Of a stretch of 64,000 bases of DNA, positions 1 to 10,021 are shown in pieces. The notes below the pieces were generated by a model, which was not told the DNA's origin, did no database searches, and worked only from the letters and a program-made list of their open reading frames with translations. The DNA is taken from NCBI GenBank assembly GCA_016987375.1, contig PJRA01000005.1, positions 1,925,333 through 1,989,332 of the forward strand, read 5' to 3'. Numbering within the stretch: position 1 is the first letter of the stretch; each line of letters begins with the position of its first letter. The translations under genes were made by a program, and so were the position numbers. This DNA is from Brachionus koreanus. Taxonomy: Eukaryota; Rotifera; Eurotatoria; Ploima; Brachionidae.

Positions 1-699
1 TCAAGTGTTTGTGTAAGCTAAAAGTTTTTTTAATATTAAATTTTTAAGCAGACTTGTTTATAAGTCACAGTTTGAAGTCTAAGTCACTAAGATTTAATTC
101 AAAGATATGACATGACTTTAAAAAAAAAAAATTAAGTCACTGACTTGACTTAAGACTTGAAATTTAAAAACAAGTTTGTTTTTAAGCAGTAAAAAGACGC
201 TTATATAAACAATTAATAGCAAATATAGTCATTAAACTTAATTGAAAGTAATGAGATGAATTAATTTAACGACATTTTTCACATTATTTGTAAATTATTT
301 GTATCCTTTTTAGTCCATCAATGCTTGCTTACAACTTCATTTATATTTGTATCAAATTTTCTTTTTTATATTTGTCCAAAAGATTTGGTTTTGCATTGGT
401 CACCTTTATTAATTTTTTGAGCTAGATTGTATGCTTTTATTTCTTCTCGAATTTAGCAGTTCGATTTAACAGCTTTACATGTGTATTTATTTGTCAAGTG
501 ACACGAACGTCTCATGACTGGTTCAAGGTTTGCTAATTTATAAATTTCAATTGATTTGGCGTCTCTAGGTTTGTTAAAAGAGTTGTCATTACTTAGAAAA
601 ATCCTCTAGATGAACGATTTTTCAAACAAATCTTTACTTTTGTTGAGAAACTGATTTATTTTGGAAAATATGATAGTAAACAGAATTCAATGGTTGGAA
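1..699. other. AT-rich non-coding, no gene seen
   Basis: No supported reading frame. Bases 30-180 carry repeated AAGTCA/TGACTT words in both orientations, so the stretch may be the worn end of a repeat, but I cannot define borders. Confidence 0.4.
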
Positions 700-1090
700 T
701 TCATCTCAATCAGCTCAGCTAGTCGTGAAAAAAGGAAATGTTGTGGACTTGCTGTTAATAAACTTTGAGTTGACTCCAGACAGGAGTGCTATAAATGGTG
801 AACTTTATTCTGTATAGCTAGAATAAATATATGCTTCACTTCAAGAAAAATATTCTTCTTTGGTCAACCAAAAGATATCGAAGAAGGAAGGGATCGAACT
901 TCTTTCTCATCCAGCATATAGCCCAGATCTTAATCCTTGTGATTATCATCTTTTTAGCTAAATGAATCATTTTATTCGAGGGCGGCATTTTACTAACCAA
1001 GTTAAATAAAAGTGTCGTGAGTTTTTTTGGTTTCAAAAGCCGTGAATGGTACAATAGAATAATCCAACTACTCGCTGATATATTGCTTTT
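700..1090 (+). pseudogene. mariner-family transposase relic
   Basis: One plus-strand frame reads FELTPDRSAINGELYS at 764-811, then a stop, and later LLSHPAYSPDLNPCDYHLF at 899-955. In mariner transposases these correspond to the segment before the second catalytic Asp and to the HPxYSPDLxPxDYHLF block just before the third. Between them the expected DNARPH segment is deleted although the frame is kept. In-frame stops lie near 812, 821, 959 and 1013, and the region after DYHLF (about 960-1085) still resembles the transposase C-terminus. No terminal inverted repeats were found. The copy is clearly dead; family assignment is from the motif and is fairly secure. Confidence 0.75.
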
Positions 1091-1471
1091 TACTGAAGAG
1101 TTAAAGAAAGTTAAAATAATTCAAAATTTTTTGACTCATCTTTTTTAAAAATTAGTTTTATAAGTCATTTTAACAAAATTTAAGATCACTAAATGTAAAT
1201 AGATGTCAAAATTGTTTTCACTTAGTGGTATAAAAAGTGGTAATGAAACAATTTTTTCAAGCTTTACTTTTTGAAAAACAAAAGGTTGGGCTTTATTTTT
1301 TTTTAAGGAGAGATTTGATAGTTGTATCGACAATAAAATTGAATATGGAACTAAATTTTGCTTTCTTCAATTTTTTGTAAGATTTTTGATGTACCTCGCA
1401 AAAAATAAAATTTGTGTTAAAAAAATTTATTTTTAAATTTTTCAGGTTAAGCTTAATTAAAATTTTTCAAG

Positions 1472-2671
1472 CTATTTAAAATCAACATTGATTGAAGCGC
1501 TAGCAGGTCTAACTGAATCGCTCGTCCATTTACAACTTGATGGTCTTGACATAGGATTTGGCTTAATCTTTAGAAAAATTTTTAATTTTTTTTTTTATAT
1601 TTTTTTTTTTGAAAAAAAAAATTACTATAGAATCCAAATGATTTTCATCCTTATAATTGTAATGATGAATCGGCTTAAACAAAATCAAAAATACACTTTC
1701 ATTCAAAAAAAGCTCTAATTTTTCTTGCTCAAAATTATTATCTTGCATAAAAATAGTGCTTAATTGTGTTAATTCTTTAAAAATAAATGGATCTAAAGTT
1801 TTCAGTTTATTTTGGATTAAATAAATTGTTTTTAAATTTTTTGTATTTTTGAATAAGCCAGGATTGAGATCTTCCAATAAATTTCTACTCAAATCCAAAT
1901 TGGTAAGGTTTTCCTGAAATTTGAAAGTGTCTGTCTCTAGATGGGTCAATTTGTTATCCGAAAGGGACAGATCTGACAAATTAACAAGTGCATGTAAAGT
2001 AGTTTCTTTGATCATTGTTAATTCATTTCTGCCTAGGTATAAATTTTTCAAATTTACATTTTTCTCAAATAATTTTTCATCAATTGAACTTATTTTATTT
2101 CCTTCTAAAAACAAAACTTCCAAATTAACCCAAAGAATCGAATATTCCACTTGATAATTCTGTAATCTGATTATATTTTAAATTTAATATTTTTAAATTG
2201 ACCGTATCTTTAAATATGTTAAGATCGAGACTTTTTATTTGATTATTGCCAAGCTCTAAATTCTGTAGATTTGCTAAACCATTGAACAAATTAGGATCTA
2301 AATGTTCCAGTTTATTTGATTCCAAAAATAATTTATCGATATTAACCAAGTTTTTAAAAATGCTGGGCTCCAAACTGGCTATTCCATTCGAACTTAAATT
2401 GATTTCTTTTATATTGGAAAAAGTTTCATTGAATAAATCTGTAACTATTGAATTTATATTTGATAAAGAAAGATTAATCTCTGTTAATTCTTTTAAATCG
2501 TCATCGGATATATTAAGTTTTTGCTTGATAAATTCCTTGTTTAATTCTACTTCACTCATTCTGTTCTCGATGAATTTTGGTGTAAATTTTTTACTCAATT
2601 ATTGGAACTGGTTTCCATGGTTTTATTTCATTTAGTACTAACAACAAAAAACAAGCAATTAAGAACGTCAT
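1472..2671 (-). CDS. Secreted leucine-rich-repeat protein, frame disrupted
   Basis: Minus-strand gene. The ATG at 2671-2669 starts a signal-peptide-like segment (MTFLIACFLLLVLNEIK). Ten to eleven 24-residue leucine-rich repeats follow (for example NLQNLELGNNQIKSLD), typical of extracellular LRR proteins that bind other proteins. A short intron near 2547-2594 (donor GTAAAA, 48 nt) restores frame after the signal peptide. At about 2126-2130 the frame shifts inside a GGG run: the two reading frames abut at FDSL/VNLEVLF exactly where a 24-residue repeat should continue, so one surplus base is the simplest reading. A 58-nt intron (1568-1625) joins a last exon 1472-1567 ending SASINVDFK. No transmembrane segment follows the repeats. 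I cannot tell an assembly indel from a true pseudogene. The specific family is not recognised. Confidence 0.7.
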
Positions 2672-3280
2672 TCGATTTTCAAGTTTGAACTAAACTCCAG
2701 GTATTTCTAAAAAAAATGTCTGACTGCTTAGAAGTTAAATAAATAAATAAATTTATTAAAATAGTAATTCAAAAATAATTTAATTGTCAAACGGTTTTGA
2801 TTAAATTTTCTAGAAAGTTTTAAACTCAATTTGATTCATTATTTTTAAATTTATGAATTAGCAATTTTAGACATATATAACTAAGAAAAATCTAATTTTC
2901 GGGGATCAAAAAATTCATCCTATTGCCAAAGCTTTAAATTGAAATTTTTTTTGTTAGCGACTAAAATTTGAAAAAATATATAAAAACAAATTTAAGTTTA
3001 AATGATAATATAAAAAAAATAGCCCCGCAGGTTTGTATCAAAAAATTTTTGTCATCAAAAACTATTTATTTTTAATACTATTAGGATTATTTGATAAAAT
3101 ACACAAGATTTAAAAAAAAATTATCTTGAAGAAACTAGTGAAAAATTAATTAAGAAAATTAGATCAAAATAAAATTACTTAACTAAAATGGTACTAAAAT
3201 TTCCCTAATTAAGTCTAAGCATCTAAAAAAGTGTCAAAGTTCCAACTTTGTCTTTTTAAACACAAAAAGACTATAAATGG
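2672..3280. other. AT-rich intergenic, nothing recognised
   Basis: No open frame or repeat structure that I can support; presumably holds the LRR gene promoter at its left edge. Confidence 0.35.
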
Positions 3281-3600
3281 CGCAAAAGCACATAAAGCGT
3301 TGCCTCAAGATGTGCCTCTAGTCTTAAAAAGCTATTACTACTTTATTAATAAATATGGATAAGTCTCAAAAGACCTGGTTAAAAACGTTTATTGTCTAGA
3401 CGCAAAAAAGAAATGTCTGTATTGATTTACCATTTAACAAAATACAAATAGGAAAGAAAATACTTAACAAATAGGAAAGAAACAAAATCTGATGATGATG
3501 AATCAGAATTCGATTTTGGTCCTCATGGTAACAGTAAAATAAAGAAAATTTGGCAAGTTTTCAACGTACTCTTCCTTCAATAATGTAGCAACTTAAATCG
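3281..3600 (+). pseudogene. Degenerate coding fragment, unidentified
   Basis: A plus-strand frame reads HKALPQDVPLVLKSYYYFI and, after a stop, VSKDLVKNVYCLDAKKKCLY; another frame further on reads SDDDESEFDFGPHGNSKIKK (3488-3547). The amino-acid composition is unlike chance AT-rich sequence, but stops and frame changes show it is not intact. It may belong to the same mobile element as the zinc-finger/reverse-transcriptase relic downstream. I do not recognise the protein. Confidence 0.3.
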
Positions 3601-4085
3601 AAAATCTCACTAAAAGCTCCAAATTTGGTATATAAGGAGCGAAGCAAAAAAAAGCCTGCAGGCGATGTAAAGCAATGTAGTTTAATAAGCGTCATGTCAT
3701 ATCTAAGATATATTATATATCTAAGATTTGCTGGAACCATATCTTAGATATATAAGGTTTAAGATCTATATAATATAATATGTTAATTTAAATATGATCT
3801 TTTGATTCAAATAGTCGAATATGTTTTCCATTCGACACAACTTTTAATATGACAGTTTATTATGTTTCTTTAGTGTTATTTGTTCATCCGATACTCGTGA
3901 ACAAATGCGCCCTATGAGATTAAAAATCGAAGTTGGATGAGCTCTCTGGCTAATAAACAATAATAAATTAAAGTTAGACTTGGACTTAAATTTTATTGGG
4001 TTCAAGATGAAAAAAATATTTTTTTTCAAGCTAAATTGTTATCAAAACAAAGGTGTTCTTGTTTTGAAAAAACGTCATGTAGTCA
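3601..4085. other. AT-rich, local palindromes
   Basis: Bases about 3696-3765 contain ATATCTAAGATATAT and inverted copies of it, able to fold into a hairpin. No gene seen. Confidence 0.35.
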
Positions 4086-4179
4086 TATAATATTTGAACT
4101 TAGAAGATTTTGACTTTGAAATTTTGAAAGCATTTTTTCAAAAAGGTGTCTGGAAAATTGCAGAAAAATTGTGTAATAA

Positions 4180-5040
4180 CAAAAAAAACAATGTGCATGT
4201 CCAGTGTGTGGTTAGATTTGTTTTGAAAAATCACTCGAATGTAATAAATGTCACTCCTGGAATCGTTTTTTTTTAGGTTTAGCATAAAGAATTTTAAAAA
4301 AATTCAACCATCATCAGAGTATTCATCGATATCTTTTAAAATTGGAGCTTTTAAAATTCGTTTTTTAAAATTTTCATTTTTTAAAAATGAATTTTTTATC
4401 CCTTTTATTATTCAATTAATTGTTATACTATAGATATCGTTATATGTTATCTTTAAACTTGAATTTTATGCCAAGTCTTTAACAGTATAAAAAACACTCA
4501 ATCTTTATCTTTTGAGGAGGTTAATCAGATTTCCAAAAATCCAATTTTATTTTGAAATAATTTTGCAGATTCAGAAAGTGTTGAATGGATATGACTGGCC
4601 TTTTGAGTGTCAAAGATGTTTTACTGAAGAATCTGTTAAAAATTAACTCATTTCGAGGGCATACTTATATTCCATTAAGGTCTTGTTCAACAAACTTGTT
4701 GGGGACAATCGATCTTATTGCTTCTTCACTGGCATCAAAGTCTACAGTCGAAATTATTTACACTGATCTTTCGAAAGCTTTTGATAAAATATCACTTAAT
4801 AAATTATTAGACTTAAATAATGTTGATTTGGTGAAAATTTTGTAAGATGGATTGATTACATTCTTTCTGTCTTGGGTCCTCTACTATTGATCATTTATAT
4901 CAACGAGATGCTTGAACAGATTCTAAATAAGTCTAAAGCCTATGCAAATAACAACAAAATAATTGCAATCATAAAAATTTCTTTATCCAATTTGAGACTT
5001 AAAGACAAGATGGACAAGATTTTCGGTTGGTAAAAAATTG
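4180..5040 (+). pseudogene. Non-LTR retrotransposon (LINE) relic with RT domain
   Basis: Around 4190-4275 one frame encodes a cysteine cluster (CACPVCG, stop, then ICFEKSLECNKCHSW), like the PHD/zinc-finger found in ORFs of some LINEs. At 4585-4842 the reverse-transcriptase core is readable: RSCSTNLLGTIDLIASSL followed by IIYTDLSKAFDKIS, the conserved YxDLxKAFD block of LINE RTs. At about 4872-4985, in changed frames, come SVLGPLLLIIYINEM and YANNNKIIAII, corresponding to the GSVLGPLLF block and to a mutated YADD catalytic site. Frameshifts, deletions and the lost aspartates show the copy is dead. An inverted AATF-like segment (4266-4348) lies inside it. Confidence 0.7.
4266..4348 (-). repeat. 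Inverted copy of AATF exon 1/intron 1
   Basis: Read on the minus strand, this stretch is nearly identical to 5597-5680: it contains the codons for APILKDIDEYSDD, the GTTGAA splice donor and the first part of AATF intron 1. I see one length difference in an A/T run and about one substitution. It ends abruptly at both sides. It carries no start codon and is not a gene; it is a recent inverted partial duplication or local template switch. Confidence 0.85.
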
Positions 5041-5551
5041 ATTTGTAATAAAATTCAGATAAATGTTAAGTTTTAAATTTGGATAAAACGAACTGTAAAT
5101 TTGATTATAAAATTGTAAAACAACCGGGCCAAAGGCAATCACTAATGATGAAAATATAATCCTAGATCTCACAAAAGAACTATTTTGAGTGATAAAATGA
5201 AATATTTTCAACCAAGGTTTAATTTCCTCACAAATAGAGTTGGCAACAATATTCTAAATGTACAGAGTTTAAATATTTTTGAAGCAAAACTGGATTTATG
5301 GATGAATATTTATGAATAGCTCATTGTATTCTCTTAATTTTTAATGTTAGTTGGCCTAAATTTAATAGTTCAAAATAAATGAAATATATCAAAGATAGAA
5401 GCATTTGAGAAAAGTGTCAGAGCGATGCCGAATGTTAAGTTTTTTTTTTCTATACAACAAAAAAAATGTTTACACTCATACAGAGTAGAAAGCACATGAA
5501 TTAAAATCTATAAAATATTCAAACAATTATAAATTTTGTATTTAAAAAGAA
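5041..5551. other. Intergenic upstream of AATF
   Basis: AT-rich, no supported frame; likely contains the AATF promoter and 5' UTR. Confidence 0.35.
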
Positions 5552-7517
5552 ATGAGCATCAATCTTAGGGATGAATTGAACAAATTGAGCAGTACTGCTC
5601 CAATTTTAAAAGATATCGATGAATACTCTGATGATGGTTGAATTTTTTTAAATTCTTTATGCTAAATCTAAAAAAAAAATCAATTTTTAAAGAAACCAAG
5701 GCTAAAGTAGTTGAAAAATCGAATGAACATGGCGATGAACTTGATTATGAAATTTCAGATCAAGGAAATAGACGCATTCGTGCCTCTATTGGTGATCTTA
5801 GTGAATATGGTCTTAAATACAAAGGAAAAAAGATAAGCAGGAAAGAAATTAATGAGAGTGGCATAGATGAAGATATTGAAAATCAAGATGAAGAGGATGA
5901 AAATGATGAAGAAAATGAAGAAGAGAGTGAGGATGAAAATGATGAAATTGATGAAGAAAATGAAGAAGAGAGTGAGGATGAAAATGATGAAATTGATGAT
6001 GATGATGATGATGGTGACAACGACGAAGATGAAGAAATAAGTGAATCTGAAGAAGAATTCGTAAATACAGACCAAAAAAATTTGATAAAAAAATCAAAAA
6101 AACATGAGCCCTTGAAACTATCTAATTACAATCAAAAAGAAGAAATTGAAAAGGGAAACGCAGTCAAAAATCAATTGAGTAATGATCAATTTTTTTATTA
6201 GAGTAAATAAAATTTTATTTTTAAAATTAGATTTTTGGGACAATTTGGTTGAAGCAAGAATTAGATTACAAAATGTCTTAAATGTTGTTAATCAATTTCC
6301 CCAATATGATCAATTTGATAAAATTTTTGAAAATTTGTCTCAGGAATTCAAGTCAAATACCGAGACTCAATTAAATAAAAGTATTTTCAAAAATTCAGTT
6401 TTTAAATTTCTGTTTATTCTAGAAAAAAATGTTCATTTTAAGATAAAGAGTCTCTAATTAAAGTTATTAATCAATTGATTGAATTGCAGCAAAGACTAGT
6501 CCAACGAGATCCGGAGACAAGTTACGTATTGAATGAACTTAAATTAGAGAGTGAAAAATCAAATCAAAATCAAAATGTATCTCAGAATGGCCAAGATTTA
6601 AAAAGAAAGAAAATTAATAGCGAAGGAAGTAGTGAAGAATCGGAAAATGAAGATGATGAGGAGATTTTTAGTGATACTGATGAAGAAATGCGTGCTCAGG
6701 AAATCAAACGAAACAAAAAAGAGAAAAAATTAAAAACTTTTCATTTTAAATCTTTAAATCCAGATGAATTCGAAGATTATTTGGCAAAATTTAACAAAAG
6801 TTTTATAAAATACAGGGATTTGACTATTCAAAAATGGTATGATAAAACACGACTAAGCACTGGCAAAAGTTTTGAATCATTAGAAAAGCCAATACTGCAG
6901 CAAATTGAACATGTAATTTTTCAGAAATTAAAATTATTTATTTAAAAATATATTTGTTTTTAGATTCTTTTAGATAAAGACAGAATTATAAAGCGAACAC
7001 AGCTGAAAAGAGGACAATATAAAATATGTGGCAAAGAAGATGCAACCGAAAATGAAGCTGACTTTGAATCTCTGAAAAATAACCACTTAAAAGACTATGA
7101 TGCTGAAATTTTTGACGATCAAGATTTTTATAACCAACTTCTTAGAGAGTTAATTGAAAGAAAATCGAACAACATATCCGATCCGATTGAATTATCGAGA
7201 AAATCGATTGAACTGCAAAAATTGAGAGCCAAAAATAAAAAAAAAGTGGACACAAAAGCTAGTAAGGGCAGAAAAATAAAATTTGAAGTTCATAAGCCAT
7301 TAGTAAATTTCATGGCGCCTATTTATCGTACTACTATGTCCGAAGAGGCCAGGTAATTTTCAATTTTAAAAACAAAATTAAGCTGTATTAAAATTTGAAA
7401 TCATTTTATTTTAGAAACGAATTATTTCGTTCAGTATTTGGTGGTATACAACGTGAAGAAAAGCTTAATTCCAAAAATAATGACGTAGACTTTTCTTCAT
7501 TATTTACAGGGTTTTAA
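5552..7517 (+). CDS. AATF: AATF/Che-1 (TRAUB) ribosome-biogenesis factor
   Basis: Six exons: 5552-5636, 5693-6178, 6231-6380, 6443-6912, 6964-7352, 7415-7517. All junctions are GT-AG, phases agree, and the product is 560 residues, the length I recall for human AATF. Family role (known): nucleolar component of the small-subunit processome with neuroguidin and NOL10, also a transcription co-regulator. Visible: N-terminal KYKGKKISRKE; an acidic Asp/Glu tract at about residues 110-165 that includes a 45-nt tandem duplication; a central NQLNFWDNLVEARIRLQ block; and the C-terminal TRAUB region with DTKASKGRKIKFEVH and LVNFMAP, the most conserved family signature. The start is the first ATG, 2 nt after an AG. 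Introns are 50-62 nt. Nothing suggests inactivity. Identification is firm. Confidence 0.93.
5910..6000 (+). repeat. 45-nt tandem duplication in AATF acidic tract
   Basis: Two adjacent near-identical units encode EENEEESEDENDEID twice in a row, followed by a GAT run encoding poly-Asp. The repeat is in frame and lengthens the acidic, disordered part of AATF. Confidence 0.75.
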
Positions 7518-7607
7518 TAAAATTTAGAAAAAAATTAATTTTTTATTTATCTATTTTTTATTCGAAGATCACAAAACTAATTTTTATTTATTTTTATTAA
7601 AAATATA

Positions 7608-7854
7608 GCGGGTGATGCATAAGTAAATGGACAAAAATTAAAAGCGAATATCTCAAAAAATAAAAATGATATTAAGTTCTGGTTTTTTTCTGATGTAAGG
7701 AATTTATTTTTCAATAGAATTATGATTTTTAAATAATGAAAAAGCTCCATCGTGACCGATTTTTCTGAGCTTTCTAATATATATGATCCCCTGATCATTT
7801 GCATGATCGGGCAAGTTAACTTAACTTTTGTCCATTTACTTATGCATCACCCGT
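7608..7854. mobile_element. 247-bp MITE, Tc1/mariner-type, TA target duplication
   Basis: Terminal inverted repeats of about 28 bp start CGGGTGATGCATAAGTAAAT at the left and recur as the reverse complement at the right. TA flanks both ends, the Tc1/mariner target duplication. There is no transposase. A second copy with the same right-hand interior lies at 16340-17532, and the terminal 11 bp match the ends of the decayed Tc1-like element at 14572-15456, a candidate source of transposase. The open frame across it has no coding meaning. Confidence 0.85.
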
Positions 7855-7976
7855 TAGTTTGAATTTAGACTTTGGCATATAATAGTAATAAAAATAAGAG
7901 CTGCTGATTAAGTGTCCAGCAAATCTTTAAGTAGCCTTGCTTAACTAAACTAATTTAAATTAAAATATAATAACAA

Positions 7977-8286
7977 AATAAAATCAGTTTGAAAGAAGTA
8001 TTATTTTGAATTCAGATTAGTGTTAGTAGACGTCAGTAACGACCACTGGAACGCCAAAACTTGGTGTTGGCCGTTTTGATGGTCCTGTACAGAAATAAAA
8101 TTTAAAAAAATTTCGATATACAGAAGAATTGAGTGTATGAAGAAAGGTTGAAATTTAGAAAAAAACATTTTTTTCCCTGCGGCCATCAAGACGACCAGCA
8201 CCAAGTTTTGGCGTTCCAGTTGCCGTTACTGACAGTACCCCACACTAATCTGAATTCAAAATAATATTTCTTACAAACTGATTTTA
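7977..8286. mobile_element. MITE-like long inverted repeat (about 110-bp arms)
   Basis: Left arm about 7977-8086 and right arm about 8176-8286 are reverse complements with scattered differences; both contain ATTTTGAATTCAGATTAGTG and ACTGGAACGCCAAAACTTGG. The centre is about 90 bp. The inner unit (about 8018-8249) ends in ATTAGTGT, and a further solo copy of that end lies just outside at about 8291-8320. A worn relative lies at 52958-53043. GC-rich arms in AT-rich DNA mark it as foreign to its surroundings. No protein is encoded. Confidence 0.75.
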
Positions 8287-8340
8287 TGTATGGCCGTAAT
8301 TGACGTCACCCAACACTAATTCACACAAATTGGTTAATTT

Positions 8341-9747
8341 CGGCTTCTAACAATATTTTTAAAGAAACTTATTTATCATTTTTAAATTAAGATTTTATTC
8401 CAGATGGCTTATTTCTTTTGAAAAAAATTGGAATAACTTGGTTTTTATATTTTTTTAATTATTAGATGATATTTAATAACTGTACAAAATTTGGTTAGTC
8501 AATGAACATATTTTTATGGAACATATTTTTTTACCTTAAAAAATTATTAAAAGCTCGTTGAAATATTTTTATTTCATTTAGATGACAAGAAGTGGTGAGA
8601 AATTCTTCGTATTTTATAAATATATCTAAATATAAAAATAATCAATTTTATTTTGTCTGTAATGGACTTTTTGTTAATCAATCTATCCAAAAAAACAATC
8701 AATCGCTTTAATAATAAAAATATCTACTATCAAAAGGAAGAAGATGATATCCATATTTTTAGGAACAATAAATTTAAATTTTAGATTTCTTTTAGATTAA
8801 ATATTTTTTAAAAAGTAAAAAAAGTATCTTTTTCAACCTTAGAATTCTTCAACAATTCAGAGATTTTGATTATATTAGAAATTTAATTTAATTTCTAATT
8901 TCTAAAGGGTATAATCAATCTGAGATAATGACTTTTACTTTTATAACATATTTAGGAAGTTCAAACCTGCTTAGAACTCTGAATTTAAAATTTGTATAAA
9001 AATTAAACGGAAAAACATTTTGTCATCATTTAGTCAAAAAATTTTTAAACTATTGTTAAGCCCAAATTTAGATCAAAGGAAAAAGAAGCATGCTCAAAAA
9101 AAATCCTGCGAAAAAATACAAATGGTTCAAACAAAAATCCGTTGAAATAATTAGCACAGTTTTAAATTTCTTTAAATAAATTAATAATAAAGTTAAAATT
9201 TTGACTTAAACAACTTTAATACTCAATTAATTTTTTGATCCTTTTATTCGAATCTTATACGTTTTTCAATGAAAATAAAATAATTTTATAATGTTTTTAA
9301 TTCAAGATATGATTGAAAAAAAATTATAAAATATGATTAAATTTATTGAATAAAAAACAAATAAAGGAAGTTACAAAAGGGGTTCAAAAGATCCCTTCGG
9401 TTTTTGAGTTTTAAAAAACTTTGAATTTAAATTGTTATTTAGACCAATAAATATGCCACTTATTGGTCTTTATATTTTTGCCTATTTTATCAATAATCAA
9501 ATTTTTAATGAAGTAATGATTTTTTTTCAGATAAAAAATGGTAGTGTCCGATATAAAAAATAGAAAATAGCATTTATTAAATATAAAAAAAATAGCATTT
9601 ATTAAATATTTTTGGTTGTCAGATTTGAATTCAACAGATTTTTATTAAAAATGTCAGATAAAAATCAAATCAGTCAAACTTAAATTGTCAGTTATTTCGT
9701 TAAAATGTCAGCTAAAAAATAAAATTATAAAATTTCAGAAAAATAAA
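8341..9747. other. AT-rich intergenic with a short tandem repeat
   Basis: No gene supported. At about 9568-9610 the word AAAATAGCATTTATTAAATA occurs twice, separated by a few A residues. Confidence 0.4.
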
Positions 9748-9876
9748 ATGTCAGATAAAAAAATGCTGCAACTTATTCGAGACTTTGATCATTTTTTTGG
9801 ATATTTCAGGACACGCAATTTTTTATTCTTAATAATATTCATTATTTTTATAATTTTTTCACTTGAACTATTTTGA
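9748..9876 (+). CDS. Possible small single-pass membrane protein (42 aa)
   Basis: The ATG at 9748 opens a 42-codon frame: a charged N-terminus (MSDKKMLQLIRDFDHFF) followed by a strongly hydrophobic C-terminal helix (FLFLIIFIIFIIFSLELF) and a stop. An acceptor-like AATTTCAG lies 10-12 nt before the ATG, as at other starts in this window. No homologue is recognised. AT-rich DNA readily gives Phe/Ile-rich frames by chance, so this is weak. Confidence 0.25.
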   Translation: MSDKKMLQLIRDFDHFFGYFRTRNFLFLIIFIIFIIFSLELF

Positions 9877-10021
9877 AACAAATTTCTTATTTAAAAAAAA
9901 AATTAATACATTTTTAAAAAATATTTTATTCAAAAAAAAAAAAATTAAATTTGACAAAAATTTAAAAATCAACAATAAATACTAGAAATTTATCAATTCG
10001 AAGTTAGAAAAAAATGGTTTA

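Noticed and set aside
1145..1333. 62-codon minus-strand frame
   Set aside because: Low-complexity AT-rich sequence with no domain, signal or splice context.
4100..4285. Minus-strand 61-codon frame
   Set aside because: Opposite the cysteine-rich LINE fragment; no support of its own.
5755..6097. Minus-strand frames rich in His or Phe/Ile opposite AATF
   Set aside because: Antisense shadows of the GAT/GAA-rich acidic tract of AATF exon 2.
8001..8204. 67-codon minus-strand frame
   Set aside because: Lies across both arms of the inverted-repeat element; no protein similarity and explained by the element.
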